NCBI GenBank assembly: GCA_025356395.1
Contig: JANXTA010000005.1
Coordinates: 55,758 to 119,757 of the forward strand
Direction of reading: 5' to 3'
Length of the DNA stretch: 64,000 bases
Source: Betaproteobacteria bacterium
GTDB lineage: Bacteria; Pseudomonadota; Gammaproteobacteria; Burkholderiales; Burkholderiaceae_D
Shown: positions 53,145 to 62,694 of the stretch, piece after piece
Layout of the letters: each line of letters starts with the position of its first letter
Position numbering within the stretch: the first letter of the stretch is position 1
Notes under the pieces: generated by a model
Database searches by the model: none
What the model was told of the DNA's origin: nothing
The model's input: only the letters and a program-made list of their open reading frames with translations
Translations under genes and position numbers: made by a program

Positions 53145-55853
53145 ATGATCAAACCGTTTCGCCTCCTGTTCGGTGCCCTGCTTGCCCTCGCGGCCCAGGG
53201 CACCTTCGCCTCTTCCAATGGGGTCGTCATCAGCCAGGTCTACGGCGGTGGTGGCAACTCCGGGTCGACCTACAAGGCCGACTTCATCGAAGTCTTCAAC
53301 GGCGGGTCGGTCACCGTCGACATCTCGGCGTACGCGGTGCAATACGGCTCCGCGACCGGAACGACGTGGGCGGTGACCAACCTCGCTTCCAGCACTGTCG
53401 TGTTGCAGCCGGGCCAGTACTACCTCGTGCAGGAGTCCATCGGCGCCGGCGGCTCCGTGGACCTGCCGACCCCCGATGTCGTCGGCACGCTCGCGCTCAG
53501 CGCCACGGCCGGCAAGGTCGCGCTGACCTCGACGCGCACGGCTTTGATCGGTGCCGCACCGACCAGCTCGACGATCGTCGACGTCGTCGGCTTCGGCAGC
53601 ACCGCCAACTTCTTCGAGACCGCACCGACGACCGGTCCCGCCAACGCCACAGCGGTGATCCGCGCGGCGGCCGGTTGCACCGACACCAACAACAACTCGA
53701 CCGACTTCGCGGTCGCCGCGCCGACGCCGCGCAGCCGGACGTCGAACGCGCCGCTTCCCTGCGGCACCATCGTCAACGCGCCGATCGCCACCAGTTGCCC
53801 ATCGTTCATCGTGGTCACGGGTAGCGGCGGCGGCAGCATCGTCAGCGCCACCGACCCCGACAGCATCGTCAACCAGGTCACGCTGAACAGCCCGCCGGCC
53901 GGCATCTCGCTGGGCAGCTTCTCGCAGGCTACCGTGGCCGGCGGTACAGCCAGCGTACCGATCGTGATCGCCGCCAACCTTGCGGCCGGCAGCTATCCGC
54001 TGTCGCTGAGCTGGGTCAACAACGACGGCCAGAACGCCACCTGCACGCCCACCGCCACCGTCGGCGCCATCACCGCGATCTACACGATCCAGGGTTCGGG
54101 CTCGACCAGCCCGCTGGTCAACCAGACCGTGCTGACGCAGGGCGTCGTCACCCGCGTGACCAACAACGGTTTCTACATGCAGGACCCGACCGGCGACGGC
54201 AACGACGCCACGTCGGACGCGATCTTCGTGTTCACCAGTACGACGCCGACCGTGTCGGCCGGCAATCTGGTGCGCGCGTCGGGCACCGTGACCGAGTTCA
54301 ACACGGGCGCGGCCAACAACGCCGACACGGCGAGCCACACCATCACCGAACTGTCCAGCGTCAGCGGCGTCACGGTCCTCGGCACTGGCTATTCGATCAC
54401 GCCGGTCACCATCACCTTCCCGGCGGCAACGCGCGAGGACCTCGAGCGCTACGAACACATGCTCGTCACGATCAACGGTCCGCTGACGGTGGCACAAACC
54501 TTCTTCATCGGCCAGTACGGCCAGCTGACGCTGGCGGCGCAGGGTCCGGTCGAGAGCCCGACCAATCGTTTTCGTCCAGGCAGTGCCGCGCAGGCGTTGT
54601 ACGTCTCGAACAAGAATCGCAGCTTCATCCTCGAAGACGGCACCACGGTGCAGAACCCAAACCCGACGCCTTTCCTCGGTGATTCGAACACCACGCGTAC
54701 CGGCGACACGCTGACGTCGGTCACCGGCGTGCTCGAGTACGGTCTCGCGACCAGCATCAACACCGACCCGGGCAGCTGGCGGATCATCCCGACGGTCGCT
54801 CCGGTCTTCACGCGCTCCAATCCGCGCACGACGGCGCCCGAGGACGTGGGTGGCACGATCAAGGTCGGTGCAGCCAACGTGCTGAACTTCTTCACGACCT
54901 TCACCAACGGCCAGACGGCCGCGGGCGGCACGGGTCAGGGATGCACGGTCGGCAACAGCACCTCGGCCAGCAACTGCCGCGGCGCCGACAACATCACCGA
55001 GTTCAATCGCCAGCTCGCCAAGATCGTCGCGGAACTCACGGCCATCAACGCGGACGTGTTCGGCATCATGGAGATGCAGAACAACGGTAGCGTCGGCGTG
55101 CAGACGCTACTCGCCGGTCTCAACGCGCAACTCGGCGCCGGGACCTATGCCGCCGTTCCCGATCCGGTTCAGGGCACGGGCACCGACGCGATCAAGGTCG
55201 CGATGATCTACAAGCCGGCACGGGTGACGCGGGTGGGCGATTCGGTCAGCGATCCGAGTCCGATCCACAACCGGCCGCCGCTGGCGCAGACCTTCGTGGT
55301 CCCGGGCGGTCAGCAGTTCACGCTGGTGGTCAATCACCTGAAGTCCAAGACCTGCGGCGGCGCGACCAGCCTCGACACGGACCAGGGTGACCTGCAGGAC
55401 TGCTTCAACGCGACCCGCGTGCGGCAGGCCGCGCAAACCCGGACGTTCGTGGCCTCGCTGTTCCCGAACGGGCCGTTGCCGAACGTCCTGCTCGTGGGCG
55501 ACTTCAATTCGCTCGCGCAGGAAGATCCGATCACCAGCATGACCAGCAACGGATACGTCGACGAGATCGGCCGCTTCAACACCTTCGGCTATTCGTACGG
55601 CTTCGACGGTGCTTCGGGTCGCCTGGACCACGCACTCACCTCGCAAGCGCTGTCGGTGCGAGTCAGGCGTGCTTCCGAGTGGCATATCAACTCCGACGAA
55701 CCGACGATCCTCGACTACAACCTCGAGAACAAGCAGCCGGCCTGCGCGACCTGTTCACCGGACTACTACACGCCGACGCCTTACCGCGCCTCGGACCACG
55801 ACCCCGTCGTGATCGGGCTCGACTTCACGGTCGCACCCACGAAGCGACGCTGA
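53145..55853 (+). CDS. ExeM/NucH-type extracellular endonuclease
   Basis: The ATG at 53145 gives 902 residues. A signal peptide (LLFGALLALAAQGTFASS) is followed by a lamin-tail domain (VVISQVYGGGGNSGSTYKAD, about residues 26-160), an OB-fold nucleic acid-binding region (TQGVVTRVTNNGFYMQDPTG, about 330-440) and an endonuclease/exonuclease/phosphatase domain (about 560-890). Catalytic motifs include IMEMQNNG, LVVNHLKSK, LLVGDFNS, GRLDHAL and SDHDPVVI. It should degrade extracellular DNA for phosphate or biofilm turnover. A strong terminator follows. Confidence 0.92.
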   Translation: MIKPFRLLFGALLALAAQGTFASSNGVVISQVYGGGGNSGSTYKADFIEVFNGGSVTVDISAYAVQYGSATGTTWAVTNLASSTVVLQPGQYYLVQESIGAGGSVDLPTPDVVGTLALSATAGKVALTSTRTALIGAAPTSSTIVDVVGFGSTANFFETAPTTGPANATAVIRAAAGCTDTNNNSTDFAVAAPTPRSRTSNAPLPCGTIVNAPIATSCPSFIVVTGSGGGSIVSATDPDSIVNQVTLNSPPAGISLGSFSQATVAGGTASVPIVIAANLAAGSYPLSLSWVNNDGQNATCTPTATVGAITAIYTIQGSGSTSPLVNQTVLTQGVVTRVTNNGFYMQDPTGDGNDATSDAIFVFTSTTPTVSAGNLVRASGTVTEFNTGAANNADTASHTITELSSVSGVTVLGTGYSITPVTITFPAATREDLERYEHMLVTINGPLTVAQTFFIGQYGQLTLAAQGPVESPTNRFRPGSAAQALYVSNKNRSFILEDGTTVQNPNPTPFLGDSNTTRTGDTLTSVTGVLEYGLATSINTDPGSWRIIPTVAPVFTRSNPRTTAPEDVGGTIKVGAANVLNFFTTFTNGQTAAGGTGQGCTVGNSTSASNCRGADNITEFNRQLAKIVAELTAINADVFGIMEMQNNGSVGVQTLLAGLNAQLGAGTYAAVPDPVQGTGTDAIKVAMIYKPARVTRVGDSVSDPSPIHNRPPLAQTFVVPGGQQFTLVVNHLKSKTCGGATSLDTDQGDLQDCFNATRVRQAAQTRTFVASLFPNGPLPNVLLVGDFNSLAQEDPITSMTSNGYVDEIGRFNTFGYSYGFDGASGRLDHALTSQALSVRVRRASEWHINSDEPTILDYNLENKQPACATCSPDYYTPTPYRASDHDPVVIGLDFTVAPTKRR

Positions 55854-55899
55854 TGTAACCGGTGGGGATGCGGAACGACCGTATCCCGACATGGAAAAG

Positions 55900-55928
55900 G
55901 CGGTCCGTTCATCGGACCGCTTTTTTTT
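55900..55928 (+). terminator. Intrinsic terminator after the nuclease gene
   Basis: An 8-bp GC-rich stem (GCGGTCCG / CGGACCGC) with loop TTCAT is followed by eight T residues (55921-55928). It ends the nuclease transcript. aceE is convergent and stops at 55930. Confidence 0.92.
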
Positions 55929-55929
55929 C

Positions 55930-58635
55930 CTAGCGACACCACGATGGCTGTCTTTCGGCATCGATGCCGTAGCGTGTGACCGCTGCCGCACAGAGCGCAG
56001 CGTCCACCGATCCTCGTTCCCGCAGCGCCGTCAACGCAGCCAGCACGACGTGATGGCGATCCACCTCGAAGAAGTCGCGCAGGCTCGCACGCGTGTCGCT
56101 GCGTCCGAAGCCGTCCGTGCCCAGGGTCGTGAACGGAGCCGTCACGTACTCGGCGATCAGCTGCGGCCACGCACGCACGTAGTCGCTCGCCGCCACGACC
56201 GGCGCATCGCCCGCGAGGCATCGGCCGAGATGACTGGTGCGCGCTTCGTCACCCGGGTGCAACCGGTTCCATCGTTCGGTGTCGCGGGCATCGCGCGACA
56301 GTTCGCTGAAGCTCGTGGCGCTCCACACTTCCGTGGCCACCTGCCAGTCGTGCGCCAGCAGATGCGCCGCTTCGATCACCTCGCGCAGGATGGTCCCCGA
56401 TCCGACCAGCCGGACCGTGCCGAGACTGCCTTCCGGCTGCGCGAAACTGTAGCGGTACATCCCCTTGATCACGTCCCCTTCGACGCCGAGCGGCAGCGAC
56501 GGCTGCGCGTAGTTCTCGTTCATCAGCGTCACGTAGAAGAAGACGTCCTGCCGCTCCTCGAGCATGGTGCGCATGCCGTGGTCGAGGATGACCGCGAATT
56601 CACCGGCGAAGCACGGATCGTAGGAGCGGCAATTGGGCACCTGCGCCGCCTGTACGAGGCTGCTGCCGTCCTGGTGCTGGAGACCTTCGCCGCCCAGCGT
56701 CGTGCGGCCTGCGGTGGCGCCGAGCAGGAAGCCGCGGGCGCGCTGGTCGGCCGCCGCCCAGATCAGGTCGCCGACCCGCTGGAAGCCGAACATCGAGTAG
56801 TAGATGTAGAACGGCAGCATCGGCAGGCCGTGCACCGAGTAGCTCGTCGCAGCCGCGGTCCAGCTGCTGATCGCACCCGCCTCGCTGATGCCTTCCTCGA
56901 GGATCTGCCCATCGGTCGCCTCGCGATAGCTGAGCACCGATCCGATGTCCTCGGGCTCGTAGTGCTGGCCCACGCTCGAGTAGATGCCGATCTGCCGGAA
57001 CAGGTTGGCCATGCCGAAGGTGCGGGCCTCGTCGGCCACGATCGGCACGATGCGCGGCCCGAGCTGCGGGTCCTTCAACAGGTTGGTCAGCATGCGCACG
57101 AAGGCCATCGTCGTGCTCATCTGCTTACCGTCGGCCCGCAACGCGAACTCGGCATATCGCTCGACCGCCGGTACGACGACCGCGTCGACCTCGCTGCGCC
57201 GGTTCGGCATCGAGCCGCCGAGCGCATCGCGGCGCGCGCGCAGGTAGCGCATCTCTGCGCTGTCGTCCGAAGGCTTGAAGAACTCGAGCGCCGCAGCCTG
57301 CTCGTCGTCGAGCGGCAGCCTGAAGCGATCACGAAACGCGATCAGGTCGTCGCGCTCGAGTTTCTTCTGCTGATGCGTCGTCATGCGGCCCTGCCCCGCC
57401 GCGCCCATGCCGTAGCCCTTCTTGGTCTGCGCGAGGATCACCGTCGGCTGGCCGGTCTTGCGGGTCGCTTCGAGATACGCGGCGTGGATCTTCACGAGGT
57501 CGTGACCGCCGCGCGTGAGGCGATCGATCTGATGATCGGTCAATGCGCGGGCCAGCGCCGCGAGCTCGGGGTCCTGGCCGAAGAAGTGCTCGCGGTTGTA
57601 GTGACCGTCCTTGGCCGCAAAGGTCTGAAACTGGCCGTCGACCGTCGAGGCGAAGGCACGAGCCAGCGCGCCACCGCTGTCGCGCGCGAGCAGCTCGTCC
57701 CAGTCCGATCCCCAGACCAGCTTGATGACGCGCCATCCCGCGCCGGCGAACAGGGCCTCGAGTTCGTCGATGATGCGGCCGTTGCCGCGCACCGGACCAT
57801 CTAGTCGCTGCAGGTTGCAGTTGACCACCCAGATCAGGTTGTCGAGATTCTCGCGCGCGGCCAGCGTCAGCGCGCTCATGCTCTCCGGCTCGTCCATCTC
57901 ACCGTCGCCGAACACGCCCCAGACGTTGCGCGGACCGGTGTCCAGCAACCGCCGATGCTGTAGGTAGCGCATGAAGCGCGCCTGATAGATCGAGCTGATG
58001 GGGCCGAGCCCCATCGATCCGGTGGGGAACTGCCAGAAGTCCGGCATCAGCCACGGGTGCGGATAGCTGCTCAGGCCGCGCGCGCCGTCCTTCGCCGCGC
58101 CGAGTTCCTGGCGGTAGTGCGCCAGATCGTTCGCGCTCAGCTTGCCTTCTAGGAAAGCGCGCGCGTAGACCCCGGGCGCCGAATGCGGCTGGTAGAAGAC
58201 GAGGTCGCCACGGCCCTGGGCGGCATCGGCCCGGAAGAAGTGGTTGAAGCCGACCTCGAACAGGTCGGCCGCGCTGGTGTAGCTGGCGATGTGACCGCCG
58301 AGTTCACCGTAGGCCTTGTTCGCGCGCACGACCATGGCCAGCGCGTTCCACCGCATGATCGACGCGAGCCTTTCCTCGATCGCTAGGTCGCCGGGGAAGA
58401 CCGGCTGGTCCTCGACCGGGATAGTGTTGAGGTAAGGCGTGCCGTGGACTGGTTGCCAGCCCACCGCCGGATCACGTGCGACGACCGACAGCAGGTCCAT
58501 CAGTTCGCGGACCCGCTGCGGACCGGAAGCGCGCAGTACCGACGCCAGGGCGGCCTGCCACTCGGCTGTTTCGAGCGGATCGCCGTCGCTGCCGGACGCG
58601 GCGCCAAGGTGTCGCTGGATCGTGGGATCGCTCAT
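55930..58635 (-). CDS. aceE: Pyruvate dehydrogenase E1 component (homodimeric)
   Basis: The 901-residue protein is the E1 subunit that decarboxylates pyruvate and transfers acetyl to the lipoyl domain of E2. It has the thiamine diphosphate motif GDGEMDEPESMSALTLAARE (about residues 225-244) followed by NCNLQRLDGPVRGN. No aceF or lpd lies next to it, so it is an orphan copy here and the main complex may be encoded elsewhere. Its length is near the usual 880-900. It is divergent from a 0.9 kb non-coding region. Confidence 0.94.
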   Translation of the reverse strand: MSDPTIQRHLGAASGSDGDPLETAEWQAALASVLRASGPQRVRELMDLLSVVARDPAVGWQPVHGTPYLNTIPVEDQPVFPGDLAIEERLASIMRWNALAMVVRANKAYGELGGHIASYTSAADLFEVGFNHFFRADAAQGRGDLVFYQPHSAPGVYARAFLEGKLSANDLAHYRQELGAAKDGARGLSSYPHPWLMPDFWQFPTGSMGLGPISSIYQARFMRYLQHRRLLDTGPRNVWGVFGDGEMDEPESMSALTLAARENLDNLIWVVNCNLQRLDGPVRGNGRIIDELEALFAGAGWRVIKLVWGSDWDELLARDSGGALARAFASTVDGQFQTFAAKDGHYNREHFFGQDPELAALARALTDHQIDRLTRGGHDLVKIHAAYLEATRKTGQPTVILAQTKKGYGMGAAGQGRMTTHQQKKLERDDLIAFRDRFRLPLDDEQAAALEFFKPSDDSAEMRYLRARRDALGGSMPNRRSEVDAVVVPAVERYAEFALRADGKQMSTTMAFVRMLTNLLKDPQLGPRIVPIVADEARTFGMANLFRQIGIYSSVGQHYEPEDIGSVLSYREATDGQILEEGISEAGAISSWTAAATSYSVHGLPMLPFYIYYSMFGFQRVGDLIWAAADQRARGFLLGATAGRTTLGGEGLQHQDGSSLVQAAQVPNCRSYDPCFAGEFAVILDHGMRTMLEERQDVFFYVTLMNENYAQPSLPLGVEGDVIKGMYRYSFAQPEGSLGTVRLVGSGTILREVIEAAHLLAHDWQVATEVWSATSFSELSRDARDTERWNRLHPGDEARTSHLGRCLAGDAPVVAASDYVRAWPQLIAEYVTAPFTTLGTDGFGRSDTRASLRDFFEVDRHHVVLAALTALRERGSVDAALCAAAVTRYGIDAERQPSWCR

Positions 58636-59110
58636 GGATGTCTCGCTGGAAGCGTGGGCTCGATGCCGGGAGGCAAGAGCATGTCAGATCGAGACGAAGG
58701 ATGCTCTCGCCGGGCCGGGCAGCCCTTCAAATCGACCGCCGGCGGCGGAGTCGGAACGACATGGCGCGAAGACTTGCGGCAATGAAATTTTAAAAAGAAA
58801 TGATTCCTGGCCATTCGCCGAGATAACGATTTCTGATTCGTCGCTCGATTGACTTAATTCCAATCCCCGATCAAATGCTTCCTCGAATGGAATTGAACTC
58901 AAGAGCAATTATTTTTAAGATTTAAATAACAAGCGATATCCAATCGATCGCATGTTGTTTCGGGACGAGGCTATTCGATCCTGTTTTTCACGCCCGGCCC
59001 GGCTCTTCGGACGTGGTCGGCAAGCCCGAAAACTACACCGATCTTGCGACCGTCCCGTCGAATTTCACCTGCCGTAGCCGGCGCTGCCGATCGTCAGGTT
59101 TCGAAGCGTC

Positions 59111-59154
59111 GTCCGAAGCTGCTGGAACGACACGTCGCGGTGTCGGACTTTTTT
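59111..59154 (+). terminator. Intrinsic terminator-like hairpin in the intergenic region
   Basis: An inner stem CGACAC/GTGTCG with loop GTCGCG (59128-59145) can be closed by an outer pairing GTCCGA (59111-59116) with TCGGAC (59143-59148). Six T residues follow (59149-59154). No plus-strand gene precedes it, so it may end a small RNA or an attenuated leader of the peptidase gene. Confidence 0.6.
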
Positions 59155-59254
59155 ACGCCTCCTGTAGGAACGCACGGAAAGCAAATCACAAGTGGTTGTG
59201 ACGAAAAGGTTTCTTGAAGTGGCTTAATTTTTGCTAAGCCAAGTGATCAGGGTT

Positions 59255-59288
59255 GCGCCAGTCATCGACGCACGTCGATGACTGGCGC
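59255..59288. repeat. Perfect 16-bp inverted repeat
   Basis: GCGCCAGTCATCGACG (59255-59270) and its exact reverse complement (59273-59288) are separated by only 2 bases. It is not followed by T residues, so it is not a simple terminator. It lies 250 bases before the peptidase start. Confidence 0.85.
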
Positions 59289-59537
59289 GGTCGATGCAGG
59301 CGTGCCAAACCAGCCAGAAAGTTGTTTCGATTAATTCATCTGACTGGACGGCTCGCGTCCGCACCGGCGGCTCGGTTCGGATCATTAAGTCCGTGATTGT
59401 CAAGACGCCGTTCCGCCCGCGATACCCGGCCCGCCGTTGCAGGTCCAGGCTCGTCGGCACGACACGTCTGCGGATCGTTTGCTCATCTGGTTCTGTCACG
59501 TATGCCTGCTTCATCGGTGGGCTTTTGGAGGCGTTGA

Positions 59538-61379
59538 ATGAATAAGAGATTTACGCGTTCGGCAGGTGCTGCTGCCATCACACTGCTGTTCACCACCGGC
59601 GCATTCGCTGACGACGCCATCTCCCCGGATGTCCAGGCGCAGATGCAACAGATCTCTTCGGTCAAAGCCGGTTTCTCGGCCGCGCAGAAGAAGATGGACT
59701 CCAACCTCGCCTACGGCATCCTCGCCGCGACCAGCGACCAGAAGGTCGCCAGCTTCACCAACGCCATCACGCCCCTCAGTACCAACGACGTCAACGGACA
59801 ACCGACCAACCCGGCCGCGACTGGCGACACGTCGTCGAGCTTCGTCAAGGTCGAGATCACCGGCAACGTCGAGGCGATCGCCAGCGCAGTCGTGGCCGCA
59901 GGCGGGACGGTCATCAACAAGGCGGCCGACTTCGGCATCATCGATGCGTCGATCCCGCTGACCGCCGTCAACTCGATCGCAGCCAGCTCGGACGTGACGC
60001 GCATGCGCACCCCGTCGACCGCGTCGACCAACGTCGGTGCGCTGACGTCGCAAGGCTATGTCTCGCATAAGGCCAATACCGTCGTCAACACGCTGGGCTA
60101 CAACGGCACGGGCGTGAAGGTCGGCGTCCTGTCCGACAGCGCCACCGCAGCCCGCATCACGGCCCTGAAGGCCAGCGGCGACCTGAAGGCTTCGGCCACG
60201 GTCCTCGCCGGGCAGACCGGTTCCGGCGCCGATGAGGGCACCGCGATGATGGAAATCGTCCAGGACATGGCGCCGGGCGCAGACCTCATCTTCGCGACGG
60301 CATTCACGAGCGAGGCGAGCTTCGCCGCCAACATCGTCGCGCTGGCCAACGCTGGCTGCAAGGTGATCGTCGACGACGTCAGCTACTTCGACGAAGGCGT
60401 GTTCCAGGACGGTCTCGTGGCTCAGGCCGTCAACACGGTCACCGCGATGGGCGTCACCTATTTCTCATCCGCCGCCAACAGCGGCAGCCTGACCAAGGGC
60501 ACCAGCGGCACGTGGGAAGGCGACTTCAAGAATGGCGGTCCGGTCAGCGGCTCGATTTACACGGCCGTCGGCGAGACGGGCAGCTTCCACAACTTCGCGA
60601 GCAGCGGCACCCAGAACTTCGACGTGCTGATGACCGGAACGACCTTCATTTCGCTGAAGTGGTCCGATCCGCTCGCCGGCAGCGCGAACGACTACGATCT
60701 TTTCGTCCTGAACCCGGCCGGCACCGCGATCACCGCGTTCTCCGGCGCATCGCAGACAGGCACGCAGGATCCCTACGAAGCGGTGTCGCGTTCGGCCGGC
60801 TTCGCGGTCAACTCGCGCATCGTTGTTGTCCAGTACGCCGGCGCGGCACGCGCATTCCACGTCGATACGTCGCGCGGCACGCTGTCGATCGCCACGACCG
60901 GATCGACCTACGGCCACAACGCCGCCCTCAACACGATGTCGATGGCGGCCACGTACTGGAACAGCGCCAAGACCGGCGTACGTCCGTTCACGGGCGCTGC
61001 CAACACGAATGAGACCTTCAGCTCGGATGGCCCGCGCAAGATCTTCTTCCAGCCGGACGGCACCGCCATCACGCCGGACAACTTCCTGTTCGCCACCAAT
61101 GGCGGCACGACGCTGCAGAAGCCGGACGCAGCAGCGGCCGACGGCGTGAGCACCAAGACGCCTGGCTTCCTGCCGTTCTTCGGCACGTCGGCGGCGGCTC
61201 CGCATGCAGCCGGTATCGCGGCGCTGATCCTGTCGGCCCGCCCGGACTACAACCCGGCGCAGGTCAAGGCGGCGATGCGCCTGACCGCGCTCGACTCGAT
61301 GGCGGTCGGCATCGATCGGGACTCGGGTTACGGCGTCCTGGACGCGAACGCAGCGGTGCGATACGCCCTGTCGCATTGA
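59538..61379 (+). CDS. Secreted S8 family peptidase with Glu at the catalytic His position
   Basis: A 613-residue protein with a signal peptide ending FADD (about residue 24). Subtilase elements: the Asp region VKVGVLSDS (Asp200), the oxyanion Asn in FSSAANSG and the Ser in FFGTSAAAPHAAGIAAL (Ser551). The His motif reads GADEGTAMMEIVQDMAPGAD, so Glu233 replaces His. A Glu-Asp-Ser triad is used by sedolisins, and I recall a bacterial S8 subgroup with DEG motifs, so it may be active. A jelly-roll insertion (about 335-460) lies between Asn and Ser. Shine-Dalgarno ggag precedes the ATG. Confidence 0.87.
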   Translation: MNKRFTRSAGAAAITLLFTTGAFADDAISPDVQAQMQQISSVKAGFSAAQKKMDSNLAYGILAATSDQKVASFTNAITPLSTNDVNGQPTNPAATGDTSSSFVKVEITGNVEAIASAVVAAGGTVINKAADFGIIDASIPLTAVNSIAASSDVTRMRTPSTASTNVGALTSQGYVSHKANTVVNTLGYNGTGVKVGVLSDSATAARITALKASGDLKASATVLAGQTGSGADEGTAMMEIVQDMAPGADLIFATAFTSEASFAANIVALANAGCKVIVDDVSYFDEGVFQDGLVAQAVNTVTAMGVTYFSSAANSGSLTKGTSGTWEGDFKNGGPVSGSIYTAVGETGSFHNFASSGTQNFDVLMTGTTFISLKWSDPLAGSANDYDLFVLNPAGTAITAFSGASQTGTQDPYEAVSRSAGFAVNSRIVVVQYAGAARAFHVDTSRGTLSIATTGSTYGHNAALNTMSMAATYWNSAKTGVRPFTGAANTNETFSSDGPRKIFFQPDGTAITPDNFLFATNGGTTLQKPDAAAADGVSTKTPGFLPFFGTSAAAPHAAGIAALILSARPDYNPAQVKAAMRLTALDSMAVGIDRDSGYGVLDANAAVRYALSH

Positions 61380-61391
61380 TTGGATGAACCT

Positions 61392-61420
61392 GGGGCGAAC
61401 CGAGCGCTTCGGTTCGCCCC
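61392..61420. other. Stem-loop between peptidase and PEP-CTERM genes
   Basis: GGGGCGAACCG (61392-61402) pairs perfectly with CGGTTCGCCCC (61410-61420) around a 7-base loop. There is no T run, so it more likely stabilises or partially terminates the transcript 12 bases after the peptidase stop. Confidence 0.7.
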
Positions 61421-61443
61421 GCACGAGATTCACGAAACGGAGA

Positions 61444-62103
61444 ATGACCATGAAGTTGAAACACGTATTGAGCAGGGTTCTGGTCGCCGCCAGCCTGATC
61501 GCGGCAGGCGTTGACGTGGCGCAGGCTTCGTTGACCGACACCATCGGTGGCTACCGCGGCACGCAGCAGGGCCGCATCTCCCGCGCCGGCATCCCGCAGG
61601 ACTGGACGGGCGGCGAAGCGTTCGGAGGCGTCATCAACCCGACGGTCACGTATTACTACGCGACGTTCGCGCTGAATGTCGGTTCACTGAACTACCTCGA
61701 CATCAACGTCGACTCAGTGTCGACGAACACCTTTCTGTCGGTCTACCAGGGGAGCTTCGATCCCCTCAACCTCGCGCTGAACTGGCTGGGTGATTCAGGT
61801 ACCTCGCGCAATTACTTCGGTACCGATCCTCTGTTCGTCGATGTGGTGGCCGCCATCAACAGCGTGGTGTATCTGGTGATGACGACGACGAACGGCGGTA
61901 CTTCGGCTCTCGCCGATCCGTTCACGTTACTCGTGTCGGCGTACCCGGACAGCTCGTTCAACTCGGCTCCAGTCGAATTGCAACCACTGCGCGTCCCCGA
62001 GCCTTCGACGATGTTGCTGTTGCTGGCACCACTGGCCTTGCTGGGCGCACGTCGCTTCGCGAAGCGTGGCGCGACCAACGACGGCATGGCTCTCGCAGCC
62101 TGA
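61444..62103 (+). CDS. PEP-CTERM sorted extracellular protein
   Basis: The ATG at 61444 (Shine-Dalgarno ggag) gives 219 residues: a signal peptide ending AQAS (about residue 30), a Thr/Gly/Asn-rich beta domain similar to bacterial pre-peptidase C-terminal folds (TYYYATFALNVGSLNYLDIN), and a PEP-CTERM signal VPEPSTMLLLLAPLALLGAR, then RFAKRG. It would be processed by exosortase A. The exosortase itself is not in this window. Function in the extracellular matrix is unknown. Confidence 0.85.
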   Translation: MTMKLKHVLSRVLVAASLIAAGVDVAQASLTDTIGGYRGTQQGRISRAGIPQDWTGGEAFGGVINPTVTYYYATFALNVGSLNYLDINVDSVSTNTFLSVYQGSFDPLNLALNWLGDSGTSRNYFGTDPLFVDVVAAINSVVYLVMTTTNGGTSALADPFTLLVSAYPDSSFNSAPVELQPLRVPEPSTMLLLLAPLALLGARRFAKRGATNDGMALAA

Positions 62104-62153
62104 AAACGTCGACATCGATCGACTGATCTCGATCACAGGCAGTAGCAGGAAAG

Positions 62154-62184
62154 ACAAGGGCCGACTCGTTCGGCCCTTGTGCTT
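62154..62184. terminator. Intrinsic terminator between convergent genes
   Basis: An 11-bp stem (ACAAGGGCCGA / TCGGCCCTTGT) with loop CTCGT is followed by GCTTTT. It lies between the PEP-CTERM gene and the end of the convergent marR gene and probably acts on the former. Confidence 0.82.
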
Positions 62185-62207
62185 TTCGGGGACCGTGACG
62201 CGCCTCG

Positions 62208-62648
62208 TCAACGGTCCTGCAAGGCCACTCCCACACGATCGAGCATCTCGCCGAGCGTCTTGCGCTCCGCCGCACTGAGCACGGCGAAGGTCTCGTCGTT
62301 GCGACGCGCGATCAGGCGCATCGTCTTCGCATGTACCGCGCGGCCCTTGCGCGTCAGTTGCAGAACCACGCCGCGGCCATCGCTGGCGCTGGCGGTCTTG
62401 CCCGCCAGCCCCTGTTCGACCAGCGACTGCGCCGAGCGGCTGGCATGGCCCTTGTCCTGGTTCGCGGAACGCGCCAGATCGTTGAGCGAGAGCGGCTCGA
62501 ACGAGCCGATCGCCGCCAGGCAACGCGCCTCGCTGACACTGAGGCCACATTCGGCCAGATAGCCCGCGCCGGTCTCGCGATCGCTCAGTCGCGCGACACG
62601 ATGCAGGCGGTACGTCAGGAAGCGATCGAGCTTGAGCGGGTCGGACAT
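62208..62648 (-). CDS. MarR-family transcriptional regulator
   Basis: With the ATG at 62648 the protein has 146 residues. The winged HTH is visible in SLNDLARSANQDKGHASRSA, followed by SLVEQGLAGK (about residues 53-82) and the wing SASDGRGVVLQLTRKG. The longer upstream frame reads through the divergent monooxygenase gene and is rejected. It is divergent from the FAD monooxygenase and probably represses it in response to its aromatic substrate. Confidence 0.9.
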   Translation of the reverse strand: MSDPLKLDRFLTYRLHRVARLSDRETGAGYLAECGLSVSEARCLAAIGSFEPLSLNDLARSANQDKGHASRSAQSLVEQGLAGKTASASDGRGVVLQLTRKGRAVHAKTMRLIARRNDETFAVLSAAERKTLGEMLDRVGVALQDR

Positions 62649-62694
62649 GTTGATTTGGGATAATCGTGAGATGGACGCATTCTGCATCTCATCT

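Larger units (their letters stand above)
58636..59537. other. Long intergenic region with AT-rich stretch and inverted repeats
   Basis: No convincing gene is seen in these 902 bases between divergent aceE and the peptidase. The part from about 58780 to 58960 is much more AT-rich than the genome and could hold promoters for both directions. Further right are an intrinsic terminator-like hairpin (59111-59154), a TCACAA-GTGG-TTGTGA repeat (59186-59201), a hairpin with 7-bp arms (59220-59241) and a long inverted repeat (59255-59288). A plus-strand transcript ending at the terminator would be a small RNA. Confidence 0.7.

Noticed and set aside
58980..59160. c-di-GMP, TPP, glycine or fluoride riboswitch
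   Set aside because: The core sequences I know for these classes were not found. Only a terminator-like hairpin is supported.
59013..59201. A 62-codon open frame in the intergenic region
   Set aside because: No ribosome-binding site or domain, and it runs through the terminator-like hairpin.
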